NCBI GenBank assembly: GCA_008508345.1
Contig: QNGE01000101.1
Coordinates: 1 to 64,000 of the forward strand
DNA: 64,000 nt
Direction of reading: 5' to 3'
Origin: Paragonimus westermani
Lineage: Eukaryota > Platyhelminthes > Trematoda > Plagiorchiida > Troglotrematidae
Made by a program: the position numbers and the translations under genes
In this document: positions 1-8,936 of the stretch, piece after piece
How positions within the stretch are numbered: the first letter of the stretch is position 1
Layout: each line of letters opens with the position of its first letter
Notes under the pieces: model-generated
Databases searched by the model: none
Seen by the model: only the letters and a program-made list of their open reading frames with translations
Told to the model about the DNA's origin: nothing

Positions 1-1005
1 GACGAAGCTGTCTAAAAGATGTCGGCTCAGGGAAATCATTGATGGCACCTATCTTTGCTAGCAGAACCTGAATACCGGAAGCGGAAATAATGTGACCCAA
101 CAACTCTATGCTCCATTTTCCGAGTTCGCATTCGGCTGAGTTGATGGTTATTCCGTTCTGGGCTAACCTAGAAAACAAGGAATGAAGGTGCTGCAGATGG
201 TCTTCTTCGGAAGAATTAGCCATTAATATATCGTCTGAGTAGGGGTAGACGAAATCCAAACCTCGGCAGACTTCATGGTTGAAACGCTAGAAGGTTTGTG
301 CAGCGTTACTAAAGCCAAATGACATTCGAAGAAATTCGAATAAGCCAAAAGGCGTGATGACAACCGTTTTGGGGATGTCCGTCTTCTCTACCGGGATCTA
401 GTGGTAGGCACGAACCAGATCAATCTTGCTGAATACGGCCTCGCCAGAAGGGCAAGCTGTCGGGTCCTGTATGTGGGGAATGGGGTATCTATCATGGACC
501 GTGACCTTGTTGAGAGCATGATACTCGCTACAAGGGCGCCAGTCACCTGACTTCTTGGGGACCATGTGAAGTGGAGAAGCCCATGGACTTTAAGAAGGAC
601 GGATCATCCCAAGTTCGAGGATGTGTTCGAGCTCCACACTAGCAAATTTAAGTTTGTTTGGGGCCAGGCGTCTTGGTCTACAGGAGAATGGTGGGTCTCT
701 AGTTCTAATGTGGGAGAGTGAAAGTCAAAGTGACTTGAGGGGGTTCGTTCGCAGATCGAACGAACAGTGGGAAATTTGAAAAAAAATGCGCAAGGCTGAG
801 GGATCGTAGGCTGAAGAATAAGGGGACTGATGGCTTGTAAGTATGCCTGGCCGCCGCTGATGCCAATTGTTGTACAGGACTCTAACAGTTTCCATCTGTG
901 CGCATCGACCACGAGGTCGAAATGCTGGAGAAAATCGATTCCAAAAATAGCGAAATGTACGGCTGCAACTGTGAAAACCCAAAAAAATGTTCAAAACCGG
1001 TGGAA
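1..1005 (-). pseudogene. Ty3/gypsy pol fragment (protease end and reverse transcriptase), decayed, cut by window edge
   Basis: Read on the minus strand, about 1005 down to 870 gives the C-terminal part of a retroviral-type aspartic protease (a segment reading FGIDFLQHFDLVVD). About 690 down to 1 gives the N-terminal half of a gypsy reverse transcriptase: the entry motif CRPRRLAPNKL, then SPWASPLHMVPKKSGDWRP, KIDLVRAYH, ITPFG, MSFGFSNAAQTF, and the catalytic box YSDD at 230-241. These motifs and their order are typical of CsRn1-type gypsy elements of flukes (family knowledge). In-frame stops fall at 590-592, 398-400 (H-stop-IPV, a Gln codon turned TAG) and 287-289 (again Gln to TAG). The frame also changes between protease and RT. 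The rest of RT, RNase H and integrase would lie left of the window. The copy ends about 65 bp before the BEL/Pao LTR, so the BEL element may have landed in it, but I could not find the gypsy gag resuming after 7334. Confidence 0.88.
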
Positions 1006-1069
1006 TCAATTATTCAGTCAGATAGGTCATATTATATCAAGCCGATGGACTACCTAGTATGACAGAAAG

Positions 1070-1440
1070 TGTAACGTCTGTTTGAACATTCTCCCCACTC
1101 TCCGCCTACTTCCCCCTTTTGTGAGTGGCATGCTTGATGACATAATCATGCCCGCATGATGGTCGCTTGGCTGCCATCTTGAATTTGGACATTTTCTGTT
1201 TGTGCTCGACCACTGACGGCCGAAACCTCTTTCGGGACGTAATATCTCGAACGTATGTGACATTTCATATTGATTTCATATGTCTATTCAAAGGCATTAG
1301 CTGATACCCATGAGTTTTCCATTATAGAGAAAGTACCGAGCTGTTTGCGGCCGGTATCTGTTTGATTTGACCTCGGGGTGTTGAGTTGTAGTGGTACCCA
1401 ACTGACCACTAAAGTTGAATGCAGAACGGATCCTACGAAT
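1070..1440 (+). repeat. 5' LTR of the BEL/Pao element
   Basis: This block matches 6964-7328 without any indel. Bases 1076-1387 are identical to 6970-7281 over 312 bp. The first six bases differ at two positions, and 1388-1434 differ at eight. It starts TGTAAC. The 3' boundary is uncertain: similarity fades after about 1434, just before the likely gag start at 1453. Confidence 0.88.
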
Positions 1441-1452
1441 TTTTTCGAAACG

Positions 1453-2185
1453 ATGTCCCAGCAAACAGAAGACCTCTACCCGTCAGAACTTTCTCAATGT
1501 TCAACAGCCGGCACTGCATCTGCCGAATCGCCGGTGGGACAGCCGCAAGGAGGCAGAGAATTAGATGTAGAACTGGCGAAAATTCGCACACAGGAAGTTG
1601 AAAGGATGATACAACAGCGAACGACGCTCAACAGGGATGAATACAAACTTAAATTTCTAGTTGATCTAAATAAATCACCCAGTGATACACCAGCATCCAG
1701 CCGCGCGAATGAACATCAAACGGACTTACCCAAGCGAGAAATACAACGGTTTGCTGGCAAACCTAAGTCCCTCACTAAAGCATCCGAGTCAGACGTCGAG
1801 AACAGGATGGGTGATAACCAAGCCAGGCTGGACTACCTAACACAGTATTGTGATGGACCCGCGAAAGCCTCGGCTCATCATTACACCATTCTCGAAGAGG
1901 GTCACGGATATTTAGTCACCAAGATAATTCCTCGAAAACAGTTCGAACAAAACCACATGGTGGCAAAGGCGCACGTCGATGAACTTCTGGACGGCCCATG
2001 CCTAACGGACAACTACTCTGCAGCATTTGTCCAGTTAGCTCTGCAGATGACAGTGTGTGAAGTAACACGCGGCAACTGAATTACGACTCCTCCTTAACTC
2101 AAACAGAACTATTGGAATGGTTGTTCGGAGGTCACTCCCCGAGTTGCACTTTAGATGGGTGGACAAGGCCACAATCATAGTTTGT
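1453..2185 (+). pseudogene. gag: BEL/Pao gag (capsid region), frameshifted
   Basis: The open frame runs to a stop at 2077-2079. It is open from 1378, but the part before 1453 is LTR, so the ATG at 1453 (MSQQTEDLYPSE) is the sensible start. The N-terminal third is charged and coiled-coil-like (about 1550-1660: ELDVELAKIRTQEVERMI). The Pao capsid region follows from about 1729, with EIQRFAGKP, ARLDYLTQYCDGPAKA, and HMVAKAHVDELLDGP near 1957-2003, all matching the arrangement of the Pao gag family. A frameshift near 2068 moves to RQLNYDSSL, and another near 2113 moves to VVRRSLPELHFRWVDKA. Gag would form the particle in which the RNA is copied. In this copy the protein would end early. Confidence 0.85.
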
Positions 2186-2496
2186 CATAATCATGAACCG
2201 CAGTTCACCGATATAACGAGAGTCGTGGAGTAACGCGCCGACGCCGCTTCCATGAGATACGGTGAGCTGGAAATGAGACTCAAATCTGAACTGTATGACG
2301 GTCCCAGACGAATAAAGGTACGGTCGACCCCAGTAGGCATCAGGGGGAACATCTATCTCGTGCAAAGTGACAGTTCGATCAAAGGTAACCCGTGTGGTTC
2401 TTGTTTCGCGATCACAGTCATTTCCCTGATCAATACCCACTATTTCTTGGTAAATCGATGGAGTAGCATCCTAAGATCGTGCGAACTAGCAAATTA

Positions 2497-2628
2497 TGCC
2501 TCCAGTGTTTGAAAACCAACTGCATGGCCGTGGAATGCAGATCAAATAGGACGTGTAGCGCCCAGGGATGTAGACGGAAACACCACCGGCTAATACGCTC
2601 CGACTCACCTGCTACCGCCGTTGAGTAG
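2497..2628 (+). pseudogene. BEL/Pao zinc-knuckle region of gag/pol
   Basis: The frame reads CLQCLKTNCMAVEC, then a second Cys-rich part CSAQGCRRKHHRLI, and ends at a TAG at 2626-2628. Paired cysteine/histidine knuckles just upstream of the protease are usual in BEL/Pao elements and bind nucleic acid. The usual His of the first knuckle is not in place, in keeping with decay. About 300 bp between this and the capsid region carry no readable motif on the plus strand and are crossed by stops. Confidence 0.7.
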
Positions 2629-2703
2629 GCATCCATCGTTACCACTCACTGTGCAGTTGCATTTCACCTGCATGATACGCCTCAAGCATCTACAGAAAGA
2701 TCC

Positions 2704-3075
2704 CAGGTTGCTTTAGTTATCCTTCCTGTTACTTTACCTTATGGAGAGAATGTCCTTCAAACTTGTGCACTTCTAGACAATGGGTCCGACTGTACCCTTA
2801 TCGGTGAGTCGCTGGTCGCCAAACTTGGAGTGCAGGGAAGCCAGAGGCAACTCAGATTGTTCACGCCTAATAGAGAGACCAAGTTTGAATCGGTAGCCGT
2901 CTAGCTCGATGTCGCTTCTGTTTATTCTAAGACAGTCAATCGTATTGAACAAGCATGGTCGGTGAAGACGTTGCCCAAATTACGTGCATTTCTTCCGAAT
3001 GTTCGACAATGTCATGTTAACATTTGCGGGATATATCGTCTGGCCAATACTCCAACTACAGTGTTGGTGTATTGA
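2704..3075 (+). pseudogene. BEL/Pao aspartic protease, interrupted by a stop
   Basis: From 2704 the frame reads QVALVILPVTLPYG, then the active-site segment ALLDNGSDCTLIGESL with the catalytic Asp codon at 2776-2778, then VAKLGV. The D-N-G-S box is a small change from the common D-S-G-S of the family. A TAG at 2902-2904 breaks the frame, which then continues (LDVASVYSKTVNRI and on to about 3075). The enzyme would cut the Gag-Pol polyprotein during particle maturation. It could only be made in truncated form here. Confidence 0.85.
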
Positions 3076-3076
3076 T

Positions 3077-4372
3077 AAGATGTGACGTCCCAGGAGAACA
3101 CTGGGTCATCGAGCAGCGAAAAGGGAAGACACACGAACCATACACGATTAAGACAGTCCTAGATTAGATGCTAGTGGGTCCAGTCGGTGGATCAGTCAAC
3201 GCTCAGACGGCAGTGAACTTTGTAGGCATTAACGCATTACAGGACAACTTGGAAAAATTGTACCAACAGGACTGTACCGAAGCGGGCCCAGTAAAGGAAA
3301 AGGAAATATCTGTAGATGTTCAGCAAGCTATTGGGATGACGGAAACTTCAATACGTTTAACTGACGGTCATTAGAAAGTGGCCCTCTCTTGCATTCTGGA
3401 TCCTTCCTGCCACTTGACAACAGGTTCATCGCTTTGAAACTTCTGCACATGCTGCGACAGCGCCTTATGAAAAGTGGCGATTTGGCACAGCACTATTCTC
3501 GCGTAATGGGTGAGCACAACGGTCGAGGCCATGCCGAGTTAGCTCCTGGGGATGAGGCAGCTAGTTGTCGATGGTATCTACCTCATCATCCCGTGTTCCA
3601 TCCTGCTAAGCCACAGAGGTTGCGAATTCTCTTCGACTGCACAGCAAAGTGTGCAGGCAAGTCCCTAACTGATTGGTTGCTACCGGGGCCGGATCTAACA
3701 GATTGAATGACTGGTGTGTTGTTGCGATGTCGACGAGAGAAGATTGCAGTCATGACGGAAATCTATGCCATGTTTCATTAAGTTCGCGTGCCATATAGAA
3801 ATCGCGATACTCTAAGATTTCTTTGGTGGACGAACGTTGAAATGCAAGACTCTCCGACAGAATACCGCACGTGCGCTCACCTATTCGGCGCTGCTTCATC
3901 TCCTTGCTGTGCTACGTTTGCTTTGAGAAGAACCATTTCAAACAACGTCCACTATTACGATACAGCTATTCTGTGGATCGCAAAGAAGAGCTATTACGTG
4001 GACGACTGTTTATTCAGTATAGCGACCATTGATAACGCTAGAGACCCCGCCAATCAGCTGAAGACCCTATCGGCGAGGGGCGCCTTCAACCTCACAAAGT
4101 GGACAAGTAACGATGAGAGACTGTTATCACTGCTACCTGAATCGGAACATACGGTATCAACACAACCACTCAACCTAGGCGAAACCAGCGTGCAGAGGGT
4201 ATTGGGGTTGAAGTGGGACCTCACGAATGACACTTACAGGTTCGATGTGCCACCGATGGACAAACTACTCACTCAAAAGAACATACTTTTCTATGTTTAT
4301 TCGACCTGCGGTCCACTCGGGTACATTGCACCTGTTACACTAATCGTTCACTGGATACTCCAGCGACTATGA
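3077..4372 (+). pseudogene. BEL/Pao reverse transcriptase, several stops, first catalytic Asp lost
   Basis: The segment opens with a protease-RT linker (CDVPGEHWVIEQRKG), a stop at 3164-3166, and MLVGPVGGSVN. Longer stretches follow: SGSFLPLDNRFIALK, CRWYLPHHPVFHP, RLRILFDCTAKCAGKSL, then VMTEIYAMFH with a TAA at 3779-3781, CAHLFGAASSPCCA, and YYVDD with the YVDD box at 3995-4006. The thumb region (FNLTKWTSND, VLGLKWDL, GPLGYIAPVTL) is well kept up to 4372. In motif A the expected Asp is Glu (codon GAA at 3758-3760), while motif C is intact. Stops also lie after GH at 3372-3374 and at 3703-3705. The enzyme would copy element RNA into DNA in the particle. This copy is dead. Confidence 0.92.
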
Positions 4373-4375
4373 AAG

Positions 4376-4980
4376 TTGCACGCTTCACGGGACGATCTTA
4401 TTGATAGTGAAGAATTAGCTTTGTGGATAAAGTGGATAGCGACACAACGGTGCATCAACCAGTTTTGTTTGCGAAAGTGCACTAACCCTCACGAAATAGA
4501 ACCCTGTAGTGATTTCCAGCCGCATAAATTCAGCGACGCTTCTGAGGCAGGATACGGTGCAATGGCTTATCTTGTGATGTCCTATGATTACTCCTTGAAA
4601 ATCGCGGAAGCTCGTGTGGCTCCCATTTGCTTGACAAATATGTCCAGGTCGGAGTTGGCGGCAGCTGTCATTGGGGTTAAACTGGCCCAGCAGATAGAGC
4701 GCGAGTTGGAAGTGTCAACTGAATCTGCTACGCTCTCGATTGACTCAATGATCATTTTACTAATCGGCTGGCTACAATTCACGAAGCTTATCGACCAGGG
4801 CAGTGGCGTTTTGTTGACACCAAACGCAATCCTGCAGACCTTGTATCGTGCGGCGTCTACGCCCTTGATTCTCAAAAGCTGGACAGATGTTTACATGGTC
4901 CTGAATTCTTACGCAGTAAGGAAAACGAATGGCTACGTTTTGCTAATACCGAACCAGAAACCATAAGGTACTTGAACGAG
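4376..4980 (+). pseudogene. BEL/Pao RNase H domain, frameshifted
   Basis: After a stop at 4370-4372 the frame continues with DSEELALWIKWIATQ, then the RNase H landmarks KFSDASEAGYGAMAYLV (first acidic residue), SRSELAAAVIGVKLAQQIE (second) and SIDSMIILL (third). A frameshift near 4785-4800 follows: the next frame reads QWRFVDTKRNPADLVS and then HGPEFLRSKENEWL up to about 4980, which is the usual connection to the integrase part in BEL/Pao. The domain removes the RNA strand during reverse transcription. Confidence 0.87.
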
Positions 4981-5027
4981 ATTGCAGTGCCGTTACTATC
5001 CAAACTCTAGGTCACTCACACTTCTTT

Positions 5028-6500
5028 GTGCCAAAATTGGAGGACATGGCATCATGGGACAGAATACTACGAATAGTCGCATGGCTTATTCGATATAAGC
5101 AGTTTATGTCTAAAAGAAGACAAAAAGTCCTCACAGGAAGACTGACCGCCTCAAAACTCGACGGAGCAACGAATGAGATATGTAGGCTAGTGCAGCAGAA
5201 AGTATTTTATTCAGAATTGAAGAAACTTCAGACCCGCCGGTGCAGTAAAGGGACAATAAAGCTTCATCCCGTATCGATCAAAAAAGTCCTCCGTACTGGT
5301 CGCAGCCCACTTTGAAGGATGAACCTATTTTTAATCAACAGTGTTTCACGTGTAGGTAGGTGATTACAACAATCCTCCTTACCTTATGATGCGATGCACC
5401 CGATCATTCTACACTTCGTGACCCGTTCACTAATTCGTCACTATGGTAACATCGGTGGTCATATGGGATTAAGTTATATTCTCTCGACTTTACGACAAAG
5501 ATACTGTGTAACAACATCCAACAGGTCAATCAGAACGTTCTGTCGGACTGTTATCAGTGCCGCCGATGGCTCTCCCAACAGTGTCAACAGGCCATAGCTC
5601 CACATCCTACTGATCGAACTGAGATGGAGGTATGCCTATTCACCACCACCGGGGTGGAATATTTTGGACCCATTTGTAGTAAACAAGGACGCAGAACGGA
5701 AAAGCGCTGTGGCTGCCTTTTCACGTGTTCCAGCACGAAGGGAATACACATTGAGGTAGCGCACCCTTTGGATACTAATTCTCACTGATGTGCCTTTAGT
5801 CGGTTTGTTGCCGGACGAGGATGCATGCGAAGATTGTACAGTGACAACGAAACGAATTTTACGGGAGCGTCCGAGGGTGTTAGAAAACTGCTGGTGACGT
5901 GGAATGAGAGAAGGATATCCAAAGCCCTTATAGCCCGAGGATGTGATTGGATTTTCAACGCACCAAAAGCTAATCACCGAGATGGAGTGTGAGAAAGGAT
6001 CATCCGAACAATAAAACATTAAGAGAGCGAACGGCATCTGATGAAGTTTTATACACCACACTGCTCGAGATTGATATGATTCTCAACGACCGACATCTGT
6101 TCAGACAAACATATGATCCCAATGACCAAGTAGCTTACTGCTGCTTCGAGGCAATCCTTGCGTACCCTTAGCTGTAATGGTCAACGAAAATCAGTTCAAC
6201 ATACGATGGCGAGTGGCGCGATACCTAACCGACGTGTTTTGGAGCAAATGACTGAGGTGCTGCCTACCTACAGACTACGACTATTCAGCGGTGGCATCCC
6301 ACTAAGCCCAGCCTAAAAAGGGAGATCTCGTGCTACTGCCAGAACCTGGCGCCCAAAGAGGTCATTGGTTGAAAAGCATTATCGAAGAGACACTCGGAGG
6401 TCGATGGTCTGGTGAGAGACGTCATTGTGAGGACATCTAGTGGATAATTTCGGAGAAATGTGAGGCAGCTGTGCAAACTCGAAGGCGACCTTTTACTTTC
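5028..6500 (+). pseudogene. BEL/Pao integrase, many stops and frameshifts, first catalytic Asp lost
   Basis: 5028-5315 reads SWDRILRIVAWLIRYKQF and TNEICRLVQQKVFYSELK, the region just before the integrase zinc domain. 5394-5600 is the zinc-binding part: RHYGNIGGHMGLSYILSTLRQRY, and in the next frame CYQCRRW. The catalytic core follows: GVEYFGP, where the expected Asp is Glu (5657-5659), CLFTC, IHIEVAHPLD, YSDNETNFTGASEG (Asp at 5843-5845), and the third acidic residue at 5993-5995 in ERIIRTIK directly after a TGA that replaces a Trp codon. The C-terminal part (RWRVARYLTDVFW near 6205, KKGDLVLL near 6317) fades by about 6450. Integrase would insert the DNA copy into the host genome. At least five stops are present. 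Confidence 0.9.
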
Positions 6501-6582
6501 TGAGCCAGAGCGAAAATCATGACTGAAAGGTTTCGCATGAACTTATGTGGTCAAGACTCCTGCACTCCACGGGCTCGAACCC

Positions 6583-6593
6583 AAGGGGGAAGG
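6583..6593 (+). other. Polypurine tract before the 3' LTR
   Basis: AAGGGGGAAGG lies directly before the 3' LTR start. Its position and purine run fit the primer for plus-strand synthesis in LTR elements. The same tract recurs at 6953-6963 in the duplicated block after the N. Confidence 0.75.
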
Positions 6594-6922
6594 CGTAAAG
6601 TCTGTTTGAACATTCTCCCCACTCTCCGCCTACTTCCCCCTTTTGTGAGTGGCATGCTTGATGACATAATCATGCCCGCATGATGGTCGCTTGGCTGCCA
6701 TCTTGAATTTGGACATTTTCTGTTTGTGCTCGACCACTGACGGACAAAACCTCTTTCGGGACGTAATATCTCGAACGTATGTGACATTTCATATTGATTT
6801 CATATGTCTATTCAAAGGCATTAGCTGATACCCATGAGTTTTCCATTATAGAGAAAGTACCGAGCTGTTTGCGGCCGGTATCTGTTTGATTTGACCTCGG
6901 GGTGTTGAGTTCTAGTGGTACC
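6594..6922 (+). repeat. 3' LTR copy ending at the N
   Basis: The copy is identical to 6964-7292 except for A at 6744 (C in the other copy) and A at 6746 (G in the other copy). It stops abruptly at GGTACC beside the single N at 6923. It is probably one side of an overlap that was not merged. Confidence 0.85.
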
Positions 6923-6923
6923 N
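6923..6923. other. Single-N assembly join
   Basis: This is the only ambiguous base in the window. The sequence on its left (6554-6922) and right (6924-7292) is the same 369-bp block, so the N marks a contig join rather than biology. Confidence 0.9.
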
Positions 6924-6963
6924 AGACTCCTGCACTCCACGGGCTCGAACCCAAGGGGGAAGG

Positions 6964-7333
6964 CGTAAAGTCTGTTTGAACATTCTCCCCACTCTCCGCC
7001 TACTTCCCCCTTTTGTGAGTGGCATGCTTGATGACATAATCATGCCCGCATGATGGTCGCTTGGCTGCCATCTTGAATTTGGACATTTTCTGTTTGTGCT
7101 CGACCACTGACGGCCGAAACCTCTTTCGGGACGTAATATCTCGAACGTATGTGACATTTCATATTGATTTCATATGTCTATTCAAAGGCATTAGCTGATA
7201 CCCATGAGTTTTCCATTATAGAGAAAGTACCGAGCTGTTTGCGGCCGGTATCTGTTTGATTTGACCTCGGGGTGTTGAGTTCTAGTGGTACCTAACTGAC
7301 CACTGAAGTTGAGCGCAGAGCAGATTCTCGTGA
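6964..7333 (+). repeat. 3' LTR of the BEL/Pao element (full copy)
   Basis: This copy continues past the point where the first 3' copy is cut, so it is the one to use for the LTR end. It matches the 5' LTR base for base over 6970-7281. After 7328 the similarity to 1435 onward is lost. The LTR may run a little further (a TTGACA occurs at 7372-7377), but the 5' copy does not confirm this. Confidence 0.85.
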
Positions 7334-7334
7334 C

Positions 7335-8799
7335 AGTATTTCTTGTACTGCTAGTGAAGACTAGGATATTTGTTGACACCACTGCTGCCGCTTTCTTCGT
7401 TATTTTGGGAGCTGTCCCTTAGATACATTGGGTGATCGTCTGGTCACGAATTATGCATGAAAGTAAACGTTTTCAACACAACTTTTTTCTGGATATGCGT
7501 GAAAATCTGTAGTGTGAGTAGTGTTTCTGCCAAGACTCATTTCTTGCCATAGTGTCAAATTTATGAATTTTAAAAGCCATCCCGAACACGCGTGCTTACG
7601 AAATGCTGTAAATCAAATATTTCCCTTCTCCTCACCCGTGAATGGAACGATCAAGAAGGAAAAACGACTGCCTTTGCCTGATTCACTTGCAACTGTCAAA
7701 TCAGGGTGGCGTAAATTTATTGAAAAAAAAAACACTGGCGAGCACATTCAACAGCACGTGGCTTAAACATACAAGAATACACAAGAACATTTTTTGCTAG
7801 CTTTCTTATTGATTTTCCTAGTGCTTCAAATTAACGGATAAGCGACCTGGAAAGTGTCTTCACTGACTATTATTACCATCATAATGTTGAACTTCAGGTT
7901 AGTTGCTAAATTTATTGATGCAAATTTGTGGTGGACCCCTGTGGTCGCGACACAATACTTACGCTCATATATGTATTGTTAACGCAACAGTTATCCCCAT
8001 ATTTGTTTGGAATCACAATGATTAATGAACAGACTCATGACAGGTTTAAAGGCAGGTAAGTGGACATCTTTGCGCAAGATTTTCTTCCTGCACAGAAAAA
8101 CTGTGCAAGTTCGTAAATGTAACTATTTTAAGACTTTTCGTTTGATTGGACGCTAAAGATATTGTTGGACAAAGTCTTTGGTTTGATTCCTTAATCTAAA
8201 TGTTGGGATGAGGGCGAGGTACAGCAAAAACCATATCACAGTGGATTTCTTTAACAAGTGAAACGAACAACTGCATCTTGTGAGGAGGCAATTCACTTGA
8301 ACTGTCAGATTTCATTGAAAGTTGAACGCAACTTGATGAAATGAGGAAACAATCTAGACAAGACCTTCGCAGAAAGACGAATGGTTTTAAGAAGAAGGAC
8401 GCAGCTAACGTTGTTTCAGACTAAAAGTAATTAGTATTTCTAGGTTCAGAGGGACAATACGTACTGATACCTCTGCGAACATGGGACGTCGCAAACAACA
8501 GAGGTTTTCAAAACGTGGTTTTTCACAGTTCGAATTATCCCCGTGACTTGGGAGAAAGCGGTTCGTTTAAAGTAGTTTCCTGCTTACATCATGGAGCCTA
8601 AATCCAAAGAAGCAACAACAGACGGATTTCGGATTAGAAAACAAACACCACCGAAACGAATTTTCTAAGTAGATGGTCGATTTAATTGTTTTGGGTAAGT
8701 TTTTGATAAGGTTAATTGCACGATTATTTGGGAAACTACTGGAAAAGGCTAACACTGAGTAGCCACTATTGGGGAAGCAACACTATGGAGTGCCACACA
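7335..8799. other. No gene recognised
   Basis: AT-rich sequence with only short open frames (the longest about 80 codons, at 7521-7766) of random-looking composition. I searched the minus strand next to the LTR for the missing gypsy gag/protease start and found none. Confidence 0.6.
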
Positions 8800-8936
8800 G
8801 TTTTATTCACTTTTGATACACTCGTGTTCATATGGGACTCATTTTTGAGAAATCTGGGCTTTGGCTAGATTCGAACCAGCGACAGAAACAGAGTGCCTAC
8901 ACAAGGTAAACGCTCTACTAGCTGAATTACGAGTCA
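8800..8936 (-). repeat. tRNA-like short repeat (SINE-like), copy 1
   Basis: On the minus strand there is an A-box-like stretch TTCAGCTAGTAGAGC (about 8912-8926) and, about 45 bases on, a T-arm of five pairs around a seven-base loop (GCTGG TTCGAAT CTAGC, 8864-8880) that contains a good B-box. Downstream on the minus strand it ends near an AATAAA at about 8801-8807. Internal pol III promoter boxes with a non-tRNA tail are the usual build of a tRNA-derived SINE. The acceptor stem is not closed, so it is not a functional tRNA. Other copies lie at 36604, 38881, 49780 and 50017. Confidence 0.6.

Larger units (their letters stand above)
1070..7333 (+). mobile_element. BEL/Pao LTR retrotransposon, complete layout but decayed
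   Basis: The element has the BEL/Pao order: LTR, gag with the Pao-type capsid region, CCHC zinc knuckle, aspartic protease, RT, RNase H, integrase, polypurine tract, LTR. All domains are on the plus strand and recognisable by motif, but the reading frame is broken by many stops and several frameshifts, so the copy is non-autonomous. The LTR begins with TGTAAC at 1070, a start seen in many BEL elements; the matching 3' LTR begins CGTAAA at 6964. I found no clear primer-binding site after the 5' LTR. No target-site duplication is visible in the bases beside 1070 and 7334. A single N at 6923 and a doubled 3' LTR show an assembly join inside the element, so its true length is probably about 370 bp shorter than drawn. 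Confidence 0.9.

Noticed and set aside
1378..1452. Gag starting at 1378
   Set aside because: The codon there is not ATG (TTG) and most of the stretch is LTR; the ATG at 1453 fits better.
6551..7157. Minus-strand frames of 78-81 codons with nearly the same protein at 1054-1263, 6551-6787 and 6912-7157
   Set aside because: They are the reverse reading of the LTR copies, repeated because the LTR is repeated.
6594..7333. True tandem 3' LTRs
   Set aside because: The repeated block includes internal sequence before the polypurine tract and is joined by an N, so an unmerged overlap is the simpler reading.
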